Shown: in pieces, positions 26,033 to 36,663 of the stretch | Layout of the letters: every line of letters starts with the position of its first letter | Numbering within the stretch: position 1 is the first letter of the stretch | From: Salipaludibacillus sp. LMS25 | GTDB taxonomy: Bacteria; Bacillota; Bacilli; Bacillales; Salisediminibacteriaceae | NCBI RefSeq assembly: GCF_024362805.1 | Contig: NZ_CP093299.1 | Location: forward strand, 620,001 to 684,000 | DNA length: 64,000 bases | Direction: 5' to 3' | Position numbers and translations under genes: made by a program | Notes under the pieces: generated by a model | Told to the model about the DNA's origin: nothing | The model's database searches: none | What the model saw: only the letters and a program-made list of their open reading frames with translations

Positions 26033-26193
26033 TTTATCACAAATAACCGTCCGAAAAACTCCTATCTTAAAATAGAGATGATAGCTAACTCTTTATAGGC
26101 GGGAGATAACGGACGCTAATGGCCTGATCGACTGATATACCAATTAGTGGAAGAAGGATGGAGACGCCCATTGATTGATGGAGGAGCGTTTTA
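26033..26193 (-). repeat. Family B interspersed repeat, copy 5
   Basis: Reverse orientation. The plus strand reads TTTATCACAAATAACCGTCC at one end and the linker GGAGATAACGGACGCTAATG further on, ending with GGAGGAGCGTTTTAT. The outer stem is kept; the inner stem is partly decayed. Confidence 0.85.
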
Positions 26194-26197
26194 TCGC

Positions 26198-26302
26198 ATC
26201 ATTTAGCTGAAGACGAGTCCCTTGCGAAAGTGTCCTTCTTTAGCGATAAATCCATGTATGAGTTGTGTTTAACAGGTGACGTTTGTATGATGAAATTGGT
26301 TC
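26198..26302 (-). repeat. Family C interspersed repeat, copy 3
   Basis: Reverse orientation, five bases from the family B copy. Reading its minus strand: GAACCAATTTCATCATACAA, CAACTCATACATGG, ATCGCTAAAGAAGG and GACTCGTCTTCAGCTAAATG. Confidence 0.75.
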
Positions 26303-26327
26303 ACTTGCTAGACTATTTTTAAGATAA

Positions 26328-26798
26328 CTATCCTCCAAAAGAGCTAAAAAATTCAACTGTTTTCATGGCAAGGTAGGCAATACCTGCACCGATGAGTGGA
26401 CCTACAGCCACGCCATTAAAGAGAGCTACAGCCAGGATGGTTCCGAACACGAGAGCAGCAGTGATGTGGGGATCATTTTGAAGCAATTCAATCCCGTTAG
26501 CAGCAATGACAGCTACAAAAATCCCAGAAGCCAATGCAATCCATGCATATGAAGACTTCAGCGCTTCTTGTAGATCTCTAAAGCCAATATCTCCTGTTAC
26601 TATAGGCACTAAGACAGCAATGGTAATAATTGTAACACCTATATTAATCCCTTTTTGCTGAGCAAAAGGAAGGATTTTATCAGCGAATCCACTCCATTTA
26701 ACAATAAGTAGAAACACGACAGCAATAATGAGTGATTGGTTTTTTGCAAATAAACCGATAGCAAGTAATATAAGCATAAAAATTGTTGGTTGAGTCAT
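26328..26798 (-). CDS. ytwI: DUF441 membrane protein YtwI
   Basis: A 156-residue integral membrane protein with four or five helices. It shows the DUF441 pattern: QPTIFMLILLAIGLFAKNQS at the N-terminus, then VPIVTGDIGFRDLQ and FNGVAVGPLIGAGIAYL at the C-terminus. Function is unknown. The start is the ATG at 26798 with AGAAGGGG upstream; an in-frame ATG eight codons earlier would overlap that site. In B. subtilis ytwI and ytvI are neighbours of the citZ operon, and the order is kept here. Confidence 0.88.
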   Translation of the reverse strand: MTQPTIFMLILLAIGLFAKNQSLIIAVVFLLIVKWSGFADKILPFAQQKGINIGVTIITIAVLVPIVTGDIGFRDLQEALKSSYAWIALASGIFVAVIAANGIELLQNDPHITAALVFGTILAVALFNGVAVGPLIGAGIAYLAMKTVEFFSSFGG

Positions 26799-26956
26799 TA
26801 GTATACCCCTTCTGTCCATCATTCCGATAACTATACTATCACAGTTTCATACTATTTCGCACCAATCGCCTCTTCCCAGTTCAGTACTCGCCTTATCATG
26901 AACGAAAAAAATCTTTAACATTGCGTATAAACAATCAGGACATGCATACATTCATA

Positions 26957-27113
26957 TAAAGCTATGCTTCAATCAGTGGGAGTTTTCTTTCATCCCCCAC
27001 TGATTGTTCGTTTAACTTATGGGACCTTTAGGGGCAGTTTATCCCCCACCTAAACGTTTCGACCTTCTTAAGTTTTGAGGTGAGGGTTTTACTGCCCCTT
27101 AAGAATGGGATAA
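26957..27113 (+). repeat. Family A interspersed repeat, copy 5
   Basis: Full-length copy ending 72 bases before ytvI on the same strand. One stem change only (AGGTGAGGG). The left end reads ATAAAGCTATGCTTC. Confidence 0.92.
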
Positions 27114-27185
27114 GTAGCAGGTACCTTACTCGTACAGTTTCAAAAATATAAAAACTTTAATACTGATTTAAGCAGGTGAAAATAC

Positions 27186-28292
27186 ATGTCTGAAAAATCT
27201 TTTATTCTAGTTAAGCGTATAGCCATCTTGTCGAGTATCATTTTTGCTGTGCTAACTACCATGACAGTCGCTATCATTTATTTTTATCCCTTTTTATTAG
27301 CTATTGTCTTCTCTTTAGTTTTCTTACCTTTTGTAAATTACTTAGAGAATTATTGGCAATGGAAACGATCAGTGGCTACATTTAGTGTTATTGGATCTTT
27401 CATCTTACTTTTAATGACACTAATGACGTTCATTGTGGCAGAAATGGTACAAGGACTGTCATTCTTATCGAAAGTGTTACCGAGTTATATAGAAGAATTA
27501 ACCACGACCATTCAGCAATGGATAAACACAAGTTTATTTCCTTTAATTGCAGAGATTTCTCAATTTACTAGTGGGTTAGAGCGCGAGTCTGGTATGGCAT
27601 TTGACCAATCTATCGATCAAATTTTAAGTGAAGGAAGTATGCAGATTGGCAATATTGTTCATACAGTTCTAAGTCAATTACAAGAATTTTTCATAGCTTT
27701 CCCTCATGCATTAACAATGATTCTATTCTCTTTACTTGCCTCTTTTTTTATTACGAAAGATTGGCCACAAATCATGATATGGATTAATACTCATTTACCT
27801 GATCGTCTAACATATGTAAGTGGGAGAATTTTCAAAGAGTGGAAAGCCGCTTTAGGTCATTATTTAATGGCTCAGCTCATTTTAGTTCTCATCACAGCGT
27901 TTATTGTTTTTGCAGGTTTAATTATTCTCAATGTTAATTACGCTTTCACAACCGCCCTTCTTATTGCTGCTGTTGATATTTTGCCATATGTCGGAACAGG
28001 AATTGTGTTTATCCCATGGATTATTTATTCCTTTTTAAATGCTAATTGGTACATGGCAATCGGATTATCTATTTTATATGGGATAGTCACCATTCAAAGA
28101 CAACTTTCTGAACCAAAAATCCTTGCTCATCATATGGGGATGCCTACCTTAATGTTATTATTTACTGTATTTGCTTGTTATCAAGTGTTTGGCTTTGCCG
28201 GAATACTCTTTGGCCCCTTTATATTAATCATCATTCAATCATTGAAAAACGCCCGTGTAGTCGATGAAATTAGGCATTATTTGTTCCGATAA
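27186..28292 (+). CDS. ytvI: Sporulation membrane protein YtvI (AI-2E transporter family)
   Basis: A 368-residue membrane protein of the AI-2E/YtvI-PerM family. It has two helices near the N-terminus, a long extracytoplasmic stretch of about 100 residues, then five or six helices with the family signature LIAAVDILPYVGTGIVFIPW and the C-terminal GFAGILFGPFIL. YtvI is associated with sporulation in Bacillus. Substrate specificity is not established, and autoinducer export should not be assumed. It is transcribed opposite to its neighbours and ends at a bidirectional terminator shared with fxsA. Confidence 0.87.
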   Translation: MSEKSFILVKRIAILSSIIFAVLTTMTVAIIYFYPFLLAIVFSLVFLPFVNYLENYWQWKRSVATFSVIGSFILLLMTLMTFIVAEMVQGLSFLSKVLPSYIEELTTTIQQWINTSLFPLIAEISQFTSGLERESGMAFDQSIDQILSEGSMQIGNIVHTVLSQLQEFFIAFPHALTMILFSLLASFFITKDWPQIMIWINTHLPDRLTYVSGRIFKEWKAALGHYLMAQLILVLITAFIVFAGLIILNVNYAFTTALLIAAVDILPYVGTGIVFIPWIIYSFLNANWYMAIGLSILYGIVTIQRQLSEPKILAHHMGMPTLMLLFTVFACYQVFGFAGILFGPFILIIIQSLKNARVVDEIRHYLFR

Positions 28293-28303
28293 TTTTCTTT
28301 TAA

Positions 28304-28482
28304 ATAGAACCAAAAATACACTTTTAAAAAATGACTCATACATGGCTCTTTCACTACAAACGACTCTTTTTCTAGGACTGTCATCGTTTTTCACTACAGC
28401 CCTTTTCTAAAACAACCATTTGATATAAAATAGTTAACATCGTTTGCTTATTCGTGTGAAAATTCAATTGTGACATTTATTC
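28304..28482 (+). repeat. Family C interspersed repeat, copy 4
   Basis: One of the longer copies: TAGAACCAAAAATACAC, AAAAATGACTCATACATGGC, TTTTCACTACAGCCC, AAACAACCATTTGATATAAA, CGTTTGCTTATTCGTG and ATTCAATTGTGACATTTATT. It starts 12 bases after ytvI. Confidence 0.8.
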
Positions 28483-28642
28483 AAATTGTCAGTTTAAATT
28501 TAGCAGTCTACTTTTAGACTCCCCCTTCTGTGACCCTCATCTATGTAAAGTATTCTTCAATTTTTAAAGACTAATTTGCGCTTCCTTGCTATTTCCGCAA
28601 CTTGAGAAAACATGACACCTCTACACATAATTAAATCCTCAT

Positions 28643-28680
28643 AAAAAAGATTCCAATAAAAAGCATCGGAATCTTTTTTT
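28643..28680. terminator. Bidirectional terminator between ytvI and fxsA
   Basis: AAAAAAGATTCC pairs with GGAATCTTTTTTT around a 13-base loop. T-runs exist on both strands. The genes converge here. Confidence 0.85.
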
Positions 28681-28731
28681 ACCATTTGGGGCTAGTTATG
28701 TTCTAGTCTCTTTCCACCCCTCATATTTTAA

Positions 28732-29142
28732 TTATTTACGGTTCCATCGATTATTTGAGACATAAATAAAACTGCCGGATTTAACTGCTTTTTGGAATAG
28801 ACGCTGTAAAAACCCTTTAAAAATAGCTCTCGTTTGGGGGATAAGCAAGAAGAAGCCAAGAGCGTCGGTTATAAATCCTGGTGTTAACAGAACTACGCCA
28901 CCAACAAGTATACAAATACCATCAAGCATAACCCCACTGGGCATTTGCCCTTGTGAAGCTTGCATTTGGGCTGTTCGAATGGCATTAAGACCCTCTTTTT
29001 TAGCAAGGGCAGCTCCTAATACACCTGTTAATATAATTAATAGTATCGTTACAGGTACACCAAATGCATGGCCTGATAAAATAAGCACCCAAATTTCCAG
29101 AGCAGGGACGATAATTAAAAGAAGTAAAAATAATTTTCCCAT
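28732..29142 (-). CDS. fxsA: FxsA family membrane protein
   Basis: A 136-residue membrane protein with three or four helices. It begins MGKLFLLLLIIVPALEIWVL, then has the FxsA features GVLGAALAKKEGLNAIRTAQ, a cytoplasmic amphipathic part and LLTPGFITDALGFFLLIPQT. In E. coli FxsA affects F exclusion of phage T7; its cellular role is unknown. The start at 29142 has AAAGGAAG upstream. It lies between pyk and ytvI, the place of B. subtilis ytzA. Confidence 0.9.
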   Translation of the reverse strand: MGKLFLLLLIIVPALEIWVLILSGHAFGVPVTILLIILTGVLGAALAKKEGLNAIRTAQMQASQGQMPSGVMLDGICILVGGVVLLTPGFITDALGFFLLIPQTRAIFKGFLQRLFQKAVKSGSFIYVSNNRWNRK

Positions 29143-29238
29143 TAGGTTTCTTCCTTTCGGTGCGGACATTAACAACTCTGGTTGCCTCCAGCTGTTATGA
29201 ATCTTTTGCTAGTTGGTCAAAAAGGTCTGAAGGCTAAT

Positions 29239-29275
29239 ACAAAAAGAAGGAATAGCATTATCCCTTCTTTTTGTA
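29239..29275 (-). terminator. Rho-independent terminator of pfkA-pyk
   Basis: Stem ACAAAAAGAAGG with CCTTCTTTTTGT, just after pyk. T-rich on both strands. Confidence 0.8.
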
Positions 29276-29281
29276 AATATA

Positions 29282-31036
29282 TTATAAGATACTTGCTTGT
29301 CCTTTGTAAATCTTTCCGTGCTGGCTGTCAACAGTAATTTCATCGCCATCAGTGAATGTTGACGTAGCATCTTCTACACCAACCACTACAGGGATCCCTA
29401 AATTAAGGCCCACTACCGCAGCATGAGATGTTAACCCACCCTGTTCAGTAATAACAGCAGACGCTTTTTCAAACGCATCCATCATATCCCGATCAGTGTT
29501 TGGAGTGACAAGAATATCGCCTTCTTTTGTTTTAGTTAAGGCATCGTTAGCTGTTTTAGCAACGACAACGTGACCTGTGGCAGATTTCCGACCAATTCCT
29601 TGACCTTTAGCAGCGACCTCACCAATCACGTGAACCTTCATTAAGTTTGTTGTTCCTTTTTCACCTACAGGAACACCTGCTGTAATAACGACAAGGTCCC
29701 CATTTTTTACGAGGTTTGTTTTTAACGCCTCATCTACTGAAAGATGCAGCATTTCATCTGTTGTTTCCACTTGTGGCCCTACTTGTGTATAAACTCCCCA
29801 TACAAGAGCTAATGCTCTCGATACACGTTCATTTCGTGTAATAGCGACAATTTTAGCTTCTGGTCGATACTTCGAAATCATACGAGCAGTATGGCCGCTT
29901 TCAGTTGATGTAAGGATAGCAGCTGCTTGCAAGTTTTGCGCCGTATGAGTAACAGATTCACTGATCGCATTTGTGACTGTTGGCTCACTTTCTTTTGAAC
30001 GTTTACGTAAGATGTCTTTATACTTAAGAGCTGTCTCTGTTTTCAAGGCAATATTGCTCATTGTTTGGACTGATTCAACTGGGTACAATCCTGCTGCCGT
30101 TTCTCCCGAAAGCATAATAGCATCCGTGCCGTCAAAAATGGCATTTGCAACGTCACTCGCCTCGGCACGAGTTGGTCTTGGGTTGCGTTGCATAGAATCA
30201 AGCATTTGAGTTGCTGTAATGACAGGCTTTCCTAGCTTATTACACTTTTTAATGAGTTCTTTTTGAACGAGCGGCACATCCTCAGCTGGGATCTCTACCC
30301 CTAAATCTCCCCGAGCTACCATAAGGCCATCGGAGACTTCGAGGATTTCATCGATATTATCGACGCCTTCCTGGTTCTCGATTTTAGGTATGATTTGAAT
30401 GTGTGCTGCATCATGCTTTTCTAATAGCTCTCTAATTTCAAGGACATCTGAAGCACGACGAACGAAGGAAGCAGCGATGAAATCCACGCCTTGTTCAATA
30501 CCAAACACAATATCACTCGCGTCTTTTTCAGTAATACCTGGAAGGTTAACACTGACATTAGGTACGTTAACGCCTTTTTTATTTTTTAATACACCACTAT
30601 TCAATACTTCTGTTACCAGTTCATTGTCTTTGATTTCAGTTACTTCCAATTCGATAAGACCATCATCAAGTAACAACTTAGAACCAACGTGTACATCATT
30701 AATGAGACCTGGATATGTCACAGAAATAAGATCTTTATTACCTGTCACTTCAGTCATAGATACGCGGACAGTATTACCTCGTTCCAATGATGCTTCTCCG
30801 CCTTCTAACGTTTGTGTACGAATTTCCGGGCCTTTCGTATCAAGCAAAAGTGCTACATTTTCACCTGTTTCACGAGCCGCTTCCCGAATAGTTTCGATTC
30901 GTGCACCATGTTCTTCATAATCACCATGTGAGAAATTTAACCGAGCCACATTCATACCTGCTTTAATAATATCGGTTAATTTTTCCTTCGACTCACTTGC
31001 TGGTCCAATCGTACATACAATCTTAGTCTTTCTCAT
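29282..31036 (-). CDS. pyk: Pyruvate kinase
   Basis: A 584-residue pyruvate kinase making pyruvate and ATP from phosphoenolpyruvate. Landmarks are [32 protein letters not shown], the active-site [10 protein letters not shown] and [12 protein letters not shown], and the cation/PEP segment [12 protein letters not shown]. The C-terminal extra domain (about 475-584) resembles the PEP-utiliser mobile domain, with [20 protein letters not shown]. It is typical of Bacillus and Geobacillus enzymes. It lies 117 bases after pfkA, its usual operon partner. Confidence 0.97.
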   Translation of the reverse strand: MRKTKIVCTIGPASESKEKLTDIIKAGMNVARLNFSHGDYEEHGARIETIREAARETGENVALLLDTKGPEIRTQTLEGGEASLERGNTVRVSMTEVTGNKDLISVTYPGLINDVHVGSKLLLDDGLIELEVTEIKDNELVTEVLNSGVLKNKKGVNVPNVSVNLPGITEKDASDIVFGIEQGVDFIAASFVRRASDVLEIRELLEKHDAAHIQIIPKIENQEGVDNIDEILEVSDGLMVARGDLGVEIPAEDVPLVQKELIKKCNKLGKPVITATQMLDSMQRNPRPTRAEASDVANAIFDGTDAIMLSGETAAGLYPVESVQTMSNIALKTETALKYKDILRKRSKESEPTVTNAISESVTHTAQNLQAAAILTSTESGHTARMISKYRPEAKIVAITRNERVSRALALVWGVYTQVGPQVETTDEMLHLSVDEALKTNLVKNGDLVVITAGVPVGEKGTTNLMKVHVIGEVAAKGQGIGRKSATGHVVVAKTANDALTKTKEGDILVTPNTDRDMMDAFEKASAVITEQGGLTSHAAVVGLNLGIPVVVGVEDATSTFTDGDEITVDSQHGKIYKGQASIL

Positions 31037-31153
31037 TTATTATCCTCCTCTTTATGTGTAACACTTTACTCATTTTGTTCCCACACGAAAACTAGGACAA
31101 ACTATTTGTCCCAGTCATATGTAGTCTTGCTTGCCATACGTGCATACGAAAAA

Positions 31154-32131
<978 letters not shown>

Positions 32132-32245
32132 TTAACATCTGTTTGTTTTATAACATGTGTTAAAAATACCATTTTCATTAATCAAAAACAATAGAGAACC
32201 TGTGTCATGATGGTGTCAGCTCTTAAACAAATGAATTCCCATGTC

Positions 32246-33223
32246 TTATTCCCCAGTGTTGGCAACGCTTTCATCTATATATTGGCCGATTTTATTAAAT
32301 TTTTCGTAACGTTTGTTCACAATTTCACTCGGATCAATTTTTTTCAATTCCAATAGTGCTGACTTTATCGTTAGCCTAATGTAGCCTGCTTGAGCATCCA
32401 CATTTCGATGTGCCCCTCCTCGTATTTCTGGTATGACGTCATCTATTAAACCAAGCTCTTTTAGCTCAGGTGCTGTAATTTTCATTGTGTCTGCCGCCCG
32501 CTTCGCTTGTGAAGCATCTTTCCATAGCAATGCAGCTGCCCCTTCTGGTGAGATAACAGAATACGTTGAATTTTCTAACATATAGAGTCGATCACCTACG
32601 CCTAATGCTAGTGCTCCGCCACTCCCACCTTCACCGATGACAATGCATATAATTGGTGTTTTCAGGCCAGCCATAGATATGAGATTTTTGGCAATAGCTT
32701 CACTTTGCCCTCTTTCTTCAGCAGCTTTTCCCGGATAAGCTCCTTTTGTATCAATAAAACATATGATAGGGCGCTTAAATTTCTCTGCCTGTTTCATGAG
32801 ACGTAATGCTTTACGATAGCCTTCTGGATGCGGCATACCAAAATTACGCCGTAAATTTTCTTTCGTATCTTTCCCTCGCTGATGGCCAATGACTGTGACT
32901 GGTTCGTTTTCAAATTTGGCAATACCTGCAATAATGGCCTCGTCATCCCCATATGTTCTGTCACCATGCAGCTCAAGGAAATCTGTAAAAAGTCGTTCGA
33001 TATAATCTTGTGTACTTGGTCTATTATTATGCCTTGCAATTTGAACGCGATCCCAGGCGCCCATATTACCGTATATATCTTCTTCTAATTGTTCAAGGCG
33101 CCCCTCTAATTTCTCAATTTCTCTTGAAAGGTCAATGTCTTTTTCTAATGTGAACGTTTTAAGTTCTGAAATTTTATTTCGCAGTTCAATAATTGGTTTT
33201 TCAAAAGGTAATTGATCAGCCAT
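32246..33223 (-). CDS. accA: Acetyl-CoA carboxylase carboxyltransferase subunit alpha
   Basis: A 325-residue subunit which, with AccD, transfers the carboxyl group from biotin to acetyl-CoA, giving malonyl-CoA for fatty acid synthesis. Motifs are the N-terminal coiled segment to about residue 50, [17 protein letters not shown] [37 protein letters not shown] and [15 protein letters not shown]. The ATG at 33223 overlaps the end of accD by eight bases (ATGGCTGA), and an AAGGAGG lies inside accD. Translation of the two subunits is thus probably coupled. Confidence 0.97.
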   Translation of the reverse strand: MADQLPFEKPIIELRNKISELKTFTLEKDIDLSREIEKLEGRLEQLEEDIYGNMGAWDRVQIARHNNRPSTQDYIERLFTDFLELHGDRTYGDDEAIIAGIAKFENEPVTVIGHQRGKDTKENLRRNFGMPHPEGYRKALRLMKQAEKFKRPIICFIDTKGAYPGKAAEERGQSEAIAKNLISMAGLKTPIICIVIGEGGSGGALALGVGDRLYMLENSTYSVISPEGAAALLWKDASQAKRAADTMKITAPELKELGLIDDVIPEIRGGAHRNVDAQAGYIRLTIKSALLELKKIDPSEIVNKRYEKFNKIGQYIDESVANTGE

Positions 33224-34088
33224 GGTTTGCCTCCTTCTTTTCCGGGCCATAAGGAAAATGAATTTCCAAAATCGTCGTCAATACTTGTTTCATTTCTTTT
33301 CTATGAACTACTTTATCCAACTGCCCATGGTTTAGTAAAAATTCTGCTGTCTGAAAATCATCCGGCAATTTTTGCCGGATGGTTTGCTCGATAATACGAC
33401 GCCCGGCAAATCCAATGAGCGCAGCTGGTTCAGCTAAATTAATATCACCTAATGAAGCAAAGCTAGCTGACACTCCACCGGTTGTTGGATGTGTCATCAC
33501 ACTAATAAATAACCCGCCTTCTTCATGTAGTCGGTTTAACGCTGTGCTTGTTTTGGCCATCTGCATAAGGCTAAAAACACCTTCCTGCATCCTAGCTCCT
33601 CCAGATGCTGAAAATAAAACGAATGGTAAATTGTCCTTAATTGCTCGTTCAATTGCTCTCGTGATTTTTTCACCAACGACTGAACCCATACTCCCCATGC
33701 GAAAGCGAGCATCCATAACACCAATTATAACGTCAAATCCACCTATCATTCCTTTTCCAGTCACAATGGCTTCATTTAATCCAGTCGTTTCACGATCTTT
33801 CGCAGACTTTTCTTTATAATCAGGGAATGTTAAAGGATCGCCGGAAACAAGACCCGAGTCGAATTCCTCAAACGTCCCTGCATCCAACGTGAAATCTAGT
33901 CTATCCCAAGCTGTAAGGCGGTGATGAAACTGGCATTGATCACAGACCATTTTATTTTTCTTCAGTTCTTTAATATACATGATTGATTTGCATTGCGGAC
34001 ATTTAGCCATTAAACCTTCTGGTATTTCTTGTTTTGCCTGTTCAGAAGGAATAGTAGCATACTTTTTTTTCTTTGAAAAAATTCTCAT
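33216..34088 (-). CDS. accD: Acetyl-CoA carboxylase carboxyltransferase subunit beta
   Basis: A 290-residue partner of AccA. It has an N-terminal zinc finger with two CxxC pairs (CPQC and CDQC, about 30-52), then the crotonase-like core with [40 protein letters not shown] and [14 protein letters not shown]. It is first in the accD-accA pair, with about 480 bases of repeat-containing DNA upstream. In Bacillus other fatty acid genes are under FapR, but no clear FapR site was seen here. Confidence 0.97.
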   Translation of the reverse strand: MRIFSKKKKYATIPSEQAKQEIPEGLMAKCPQCKSIMYIKELKKNKMVCDQCQFHHRLTAWDRLDFTLDAGTFEEFDSGLVSGDPLTFPDYKEKSAKDRETTGLNEAIVTGKGMIGGFDVIIGVMDARFRMGSMGSVVGEKITRAIERAIKDNLPFVLFSASGGARMQEGVFSLMQMAKTSTALNRLHEEGGLFISVMTHPTTGGVSASFASLGDINLAEPAALIGFAGRRIIEQTIRQKLPDDFQTAEFLLNHGQLDKVVHRKEMKQVLTTILEIHFPYGPEKKEANHG

Positions 34089-34147
34089 AACGTCACCTCT
34101 TTTTTTACATCTTAATTAAGATAGAGAGCATTTTCTAGATTAGTTCA

Positions 34148-34246
34148 ATAAAGTATAAAACGATCCTTCAATCAGTGGGTGTTTTCGTTCTTTTCCCTGA
34201 TTGGTAGTTGAGTAAATCAGGACATTAGCAGCCGTTATCTGTGATA
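34148..34246 (+). repeat. Family B interspersed repeat, copy 6 (collapsed)
   Basis: First hairpin present (ATCAGTGGGTG to CCCTGATTGG) and linker present (GAGTAAATCAGGACATTAGC). Then GCCGTTATCTGTGATAAAA follows at once. The inner stem is lost, as by deletion between the two GTTATCT copies inside the element. Confidence 0.85.
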
Positions 34247-34314
34247 AAAATAGTTATAAAATAAAGACTCTTTCTTCAAAAAGATCTTTGAGTTTCCATA
34301 ACAAATCATTTCAA

Positions 34315-34460
34315 AATAGAACCAATTTCATCATACTAACGACACTTGTAAAAACGACTTATACATGGCGCTTCCACTATAGCTCTTTTTTAAAAACAAA
34401 CATTTGCTATAGACTAATTATTATTGGCCGCTTGTTCGCGTGTTAGATACTTTAAAGATT
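34315..34460 (+). repeat. Family C interspersed repeat, copy 5
   Basis: Shows AATAGAACCAATTTCATCAT, AAAACGACTTATACATGGCG, AAACAAACATTTGCTATAGA, GGCCGCTTGTTCGCGTGTTA. Lacks the GC-rich CTTTCCCG core. Confidence 0.75.
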
Positions 34461-34566
34461 AAAAACTTGTCTATCATTAAAAACGTCACTCTTCCCCTCA
34501 TCCCTTCAAGCGATACTTGCTCAATTATAGGAGAAATATTAACCTAATTTCAGTAGACGTACACCT

Positions 34567-35229
34567 TTAGAAACGGCTATTAATCAAGTGTTCACTTAAC
34601 GCTTGTACTGCTGCAGACTCATCCCTTGCTTCGAGTGCCTGATAAATTTTCTCGTGCTCTTCTATAGTATCGCCAGGACGCCCTACTCTTGACAAAGATT
34701 GTTCTAACGCTATTTTCGCGTACTCAACTAGAGGACGCCAAATGTTTAATAATAAGTTATTATGGCTAGTTTCTACAAGCGTTTTATGGAATAAATAATC
34801 TTCTTCGACAGGTAAGTCCCCAGTCGAGTATTTTTTTTTAGCTTCATTCATGTGCTGTTTTAATTTTGTTAATTGGTGCTCTTCTACTCTGTGACACCCG
34901 AGCCTGACTGCTTCTATTTCTAGAATACGCCGTGTTTCAGTGACATCTTCTTTTGCTTTTTCTTCTTTTAGCAAAAAACTTGCTAAAATGTCAGCTAGCC
35001 GGTGACTGCCTGCTTGCTGTATAAAGGTTCCTTCACCTTTTCTTGTTTCAATTAAGTCCAAAAGCTCCAAAGCTCTTAAAGCTTCTCTTACTGAAGAGCG
35101 ACCAGCTTGTAGACGTTCAGCAAGTTCGCGTTCCGATGGTAATTTATCACCTGGTTCTAGCTGATCATCTTGCATAATGCGACTTATTTCTTTTAATATA
35201 TTTAAATATACCTTACTACCTACACTCAT
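34567..35229 (-). CDS. GntR/FadR-family transcriptional regulator
   Basis: A 220-residue regulator. It has an N-terminal winged helix (about 1-75) with LEPGDKLPSERELAERLQAG and RSSVREALRALELLDLIE, the GntR signature. A C-terminal FCD domain follows, with helix-rich sequence and metal-type ligands (for example HKTLVETSHNN and EEHEKIYQAL). The ligand cannot be told from sequence; FCD regulators commonly sense organic acids. It stands between the malic enzyme gene and accD, so control of one of these is possible but unproved. Confidence 0.88.
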   Translation of the reverse strand: MSVGSKVYLNILKEISRIMQDDQLEPGDKLPSERELAERLQAGRSSVREALRALELLDLIETRKGEGTFIQQAGSHRLADILASFLLKEEKAKEDVTETRRILEIEAVRLGCHRVEEHQLTKLKQHMNEAKKKYSTGDLPVEEDYLFHKTLVETSHNNLLLNIWRPLVEYAKIALEQSLSRVGRPGDTIEEHEKIYQALEARDESAAVQALSEHLINSRF

Positions 35230-35338
35230 ACGTTTACGTCAGTCCTTCCGACAATCACTTGTTTTCAGTGGTGAAGGGCTCTCATCATTTAGTAGTGAGA
35301 ACCCTTGTAGGCTTGATGTTTAAGTATATTAAGAGTGT

Positions 35339-36577
35339 TTATTTGTTATCAATCATCATCATATCTTTGGTTTTTAGCTCTACGTCTCTTGGATCCACCT
35401 GTCTTCTTGCAACGCCAGTCTCCATAGCAGCTCGTGCCACACTTTTAGCGACAGCAGGTGCTACTCTCCCATCAAACGGGGCAGGTATGACGTAATCTTC
35501 GTTTAGCTCACTTTCTCCTACAAGGCCTGCAATGGCCTTTACCGCAGCAATCTTCATCTCTTCATTGATGTGTGTGGCGTAGACATCTAAAGCGCCTCGG
35601 AAAATACCTGGAAAAGCTAACACATTATTCACTTGATTAGGAAAGTCAGATCTCCCGGTGCCGATTACACTGGCACCAGCCTCTTTCGCCTCCTCAGGCA
35701 TGATTTCTGGAACGGGGTTAGCCATGGCAAAAATAATGGGATTATCATTCATAGACTTAACCATTTCTTTTGTTAAGGCCCCTGCGACAGAGACACCAAT
35801 AAAAACATCTGTTCCTTTTATAATTTCTTCAAGTGTGCCCTCTCGCTTTTCTAAATTTGTAACGAGAGCCATATCTTGTTTTAACTGATTCATGCCATAA
35901 GGGCGACCATCATAGATGGCTCCTTTTGAATCGCAAAGAATAAAATATTTACATCCCATACTCATTAATAATTTTATTATGGCAATTCCTGCTGCTCCTG
36001 CTCCATTCACGACGACTTTAATCTCTGCCATTTTTTTACCTGATATTGTTAAAGCATTTAAGAGACCAGCAGCAGTCACAATTGCTGTACCGTGCTGATC
36101 GTCATGAAATACAGGAATATTCATTTCTTTTTTTAACCGCTCTTCTATTTCAAAACACCTCGGTGCTGCAATATCTTCCAAATTAATACCACCGAAAGTC
36201 GGTTCCATTCGTTTCACCGTTTCAACGATAGCTTCCACATCCGTTGTGTTTAGACAAATTGGAAATGCATCTACTCCAGCAAATGATTTAAACAAAACAG
36301 CTTTCCCTTCCATTACAGGCATGGCCGCTTCCGGTCCAATATTTCCTAACCCAAGCACAGCTGTCCCATCGGATACTACTCCAACTGTATTTCCTTTAAT
36401 TGTGTAATCATACACTGTTTTTGGGTTTTCGAAAATTTCTTTACAAGGCTCAGCAACGCCTGGTGAATAAGCTAACGACAAATCTTCTGCATTACGAACA
36501 GCTACTTTAGGTGTCGTTTCGATTTTCCCTTTTTTAACACGATGCATATGTAATGCTTCTTCCCTTAGTGTCGTCAC
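35339..36577 (-). CDS. ytsJ: NADP-dependent malic enzyme
   Basis: A protein of about 412 residues decarboxylating malate to pyruvate. It shows SLAYSPGVAEPCKEI, VVSDGTAVLGLGNIGPEA, the catalytic lysine region GKAVLFKSFAGVDAFP, FHDDQHGTAIVT, the dinucleotide loop VNGAGAAGIAI and FPNQVNNVLAFPGIFRGAL. I prefer the GTG at 36577, reading (M)TTLREEALHMHR, because the family begins there and GGGAG lies about ten bases before. An ATG 17 codons upstream (36628) is an alternative. It lies 86 bases after dnaE, as in B. subtilis, where YtsJ is the main NADP enzyme. Confidence 0.93.
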   Translation of the reverse strand: MTTLREEALHMHRVKKGKIETTPKVAVRNAEDLSLAYSPGVAEPCKEIFENPKTVYDYTIKGNTVGVVSDGTAVLGLGNIGPEAAMPVMEGKAVLFKSFAGVDAFPICLNTTDVEAIVETVKRMEPTFGGINLEDIAAPRCFEIEERLKKEMNIPVFHDDQHGTAIVTAAGLLNALTISGKKMAEIKVVVNGAGAAGIAIIKLLMSMGCKYFILCDSKGAIYDGRPYGMNQLKQDMALVTNLEKREGTLEEIIKGTDVFIGVSVAGALTKEMVKSMNDNPIIFAMANPVPEIMPEEAKEAGASVIGTGRSDFPNQVNNVLAFPGIFRGALDVYATHINEEMKIAAVKAIAGLVGESELNEDYVIPAPFDGRVAPAVAKSVARAAMETGVARRQVDPRDVELKTKDMMMIDNK

Positions 36578-36663
36578 ACTTCTCACACTCCCTTCTCCAG
36601 TATATTCCGGAGTGGTCTGACCACTCAATCAACATGTTACATTATAACAAATAATTTATCTTC

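Noticed and set aside
30399..30920. 173-codon open frame antisense to pyk
   Set aside because: Pure shadow of the pyruvate kinase gene; serine-rich antisense product without a start context.
33379..33819. 146-codon open frame antisense to accD
   Set aside because: Shadow of a well-established gene.
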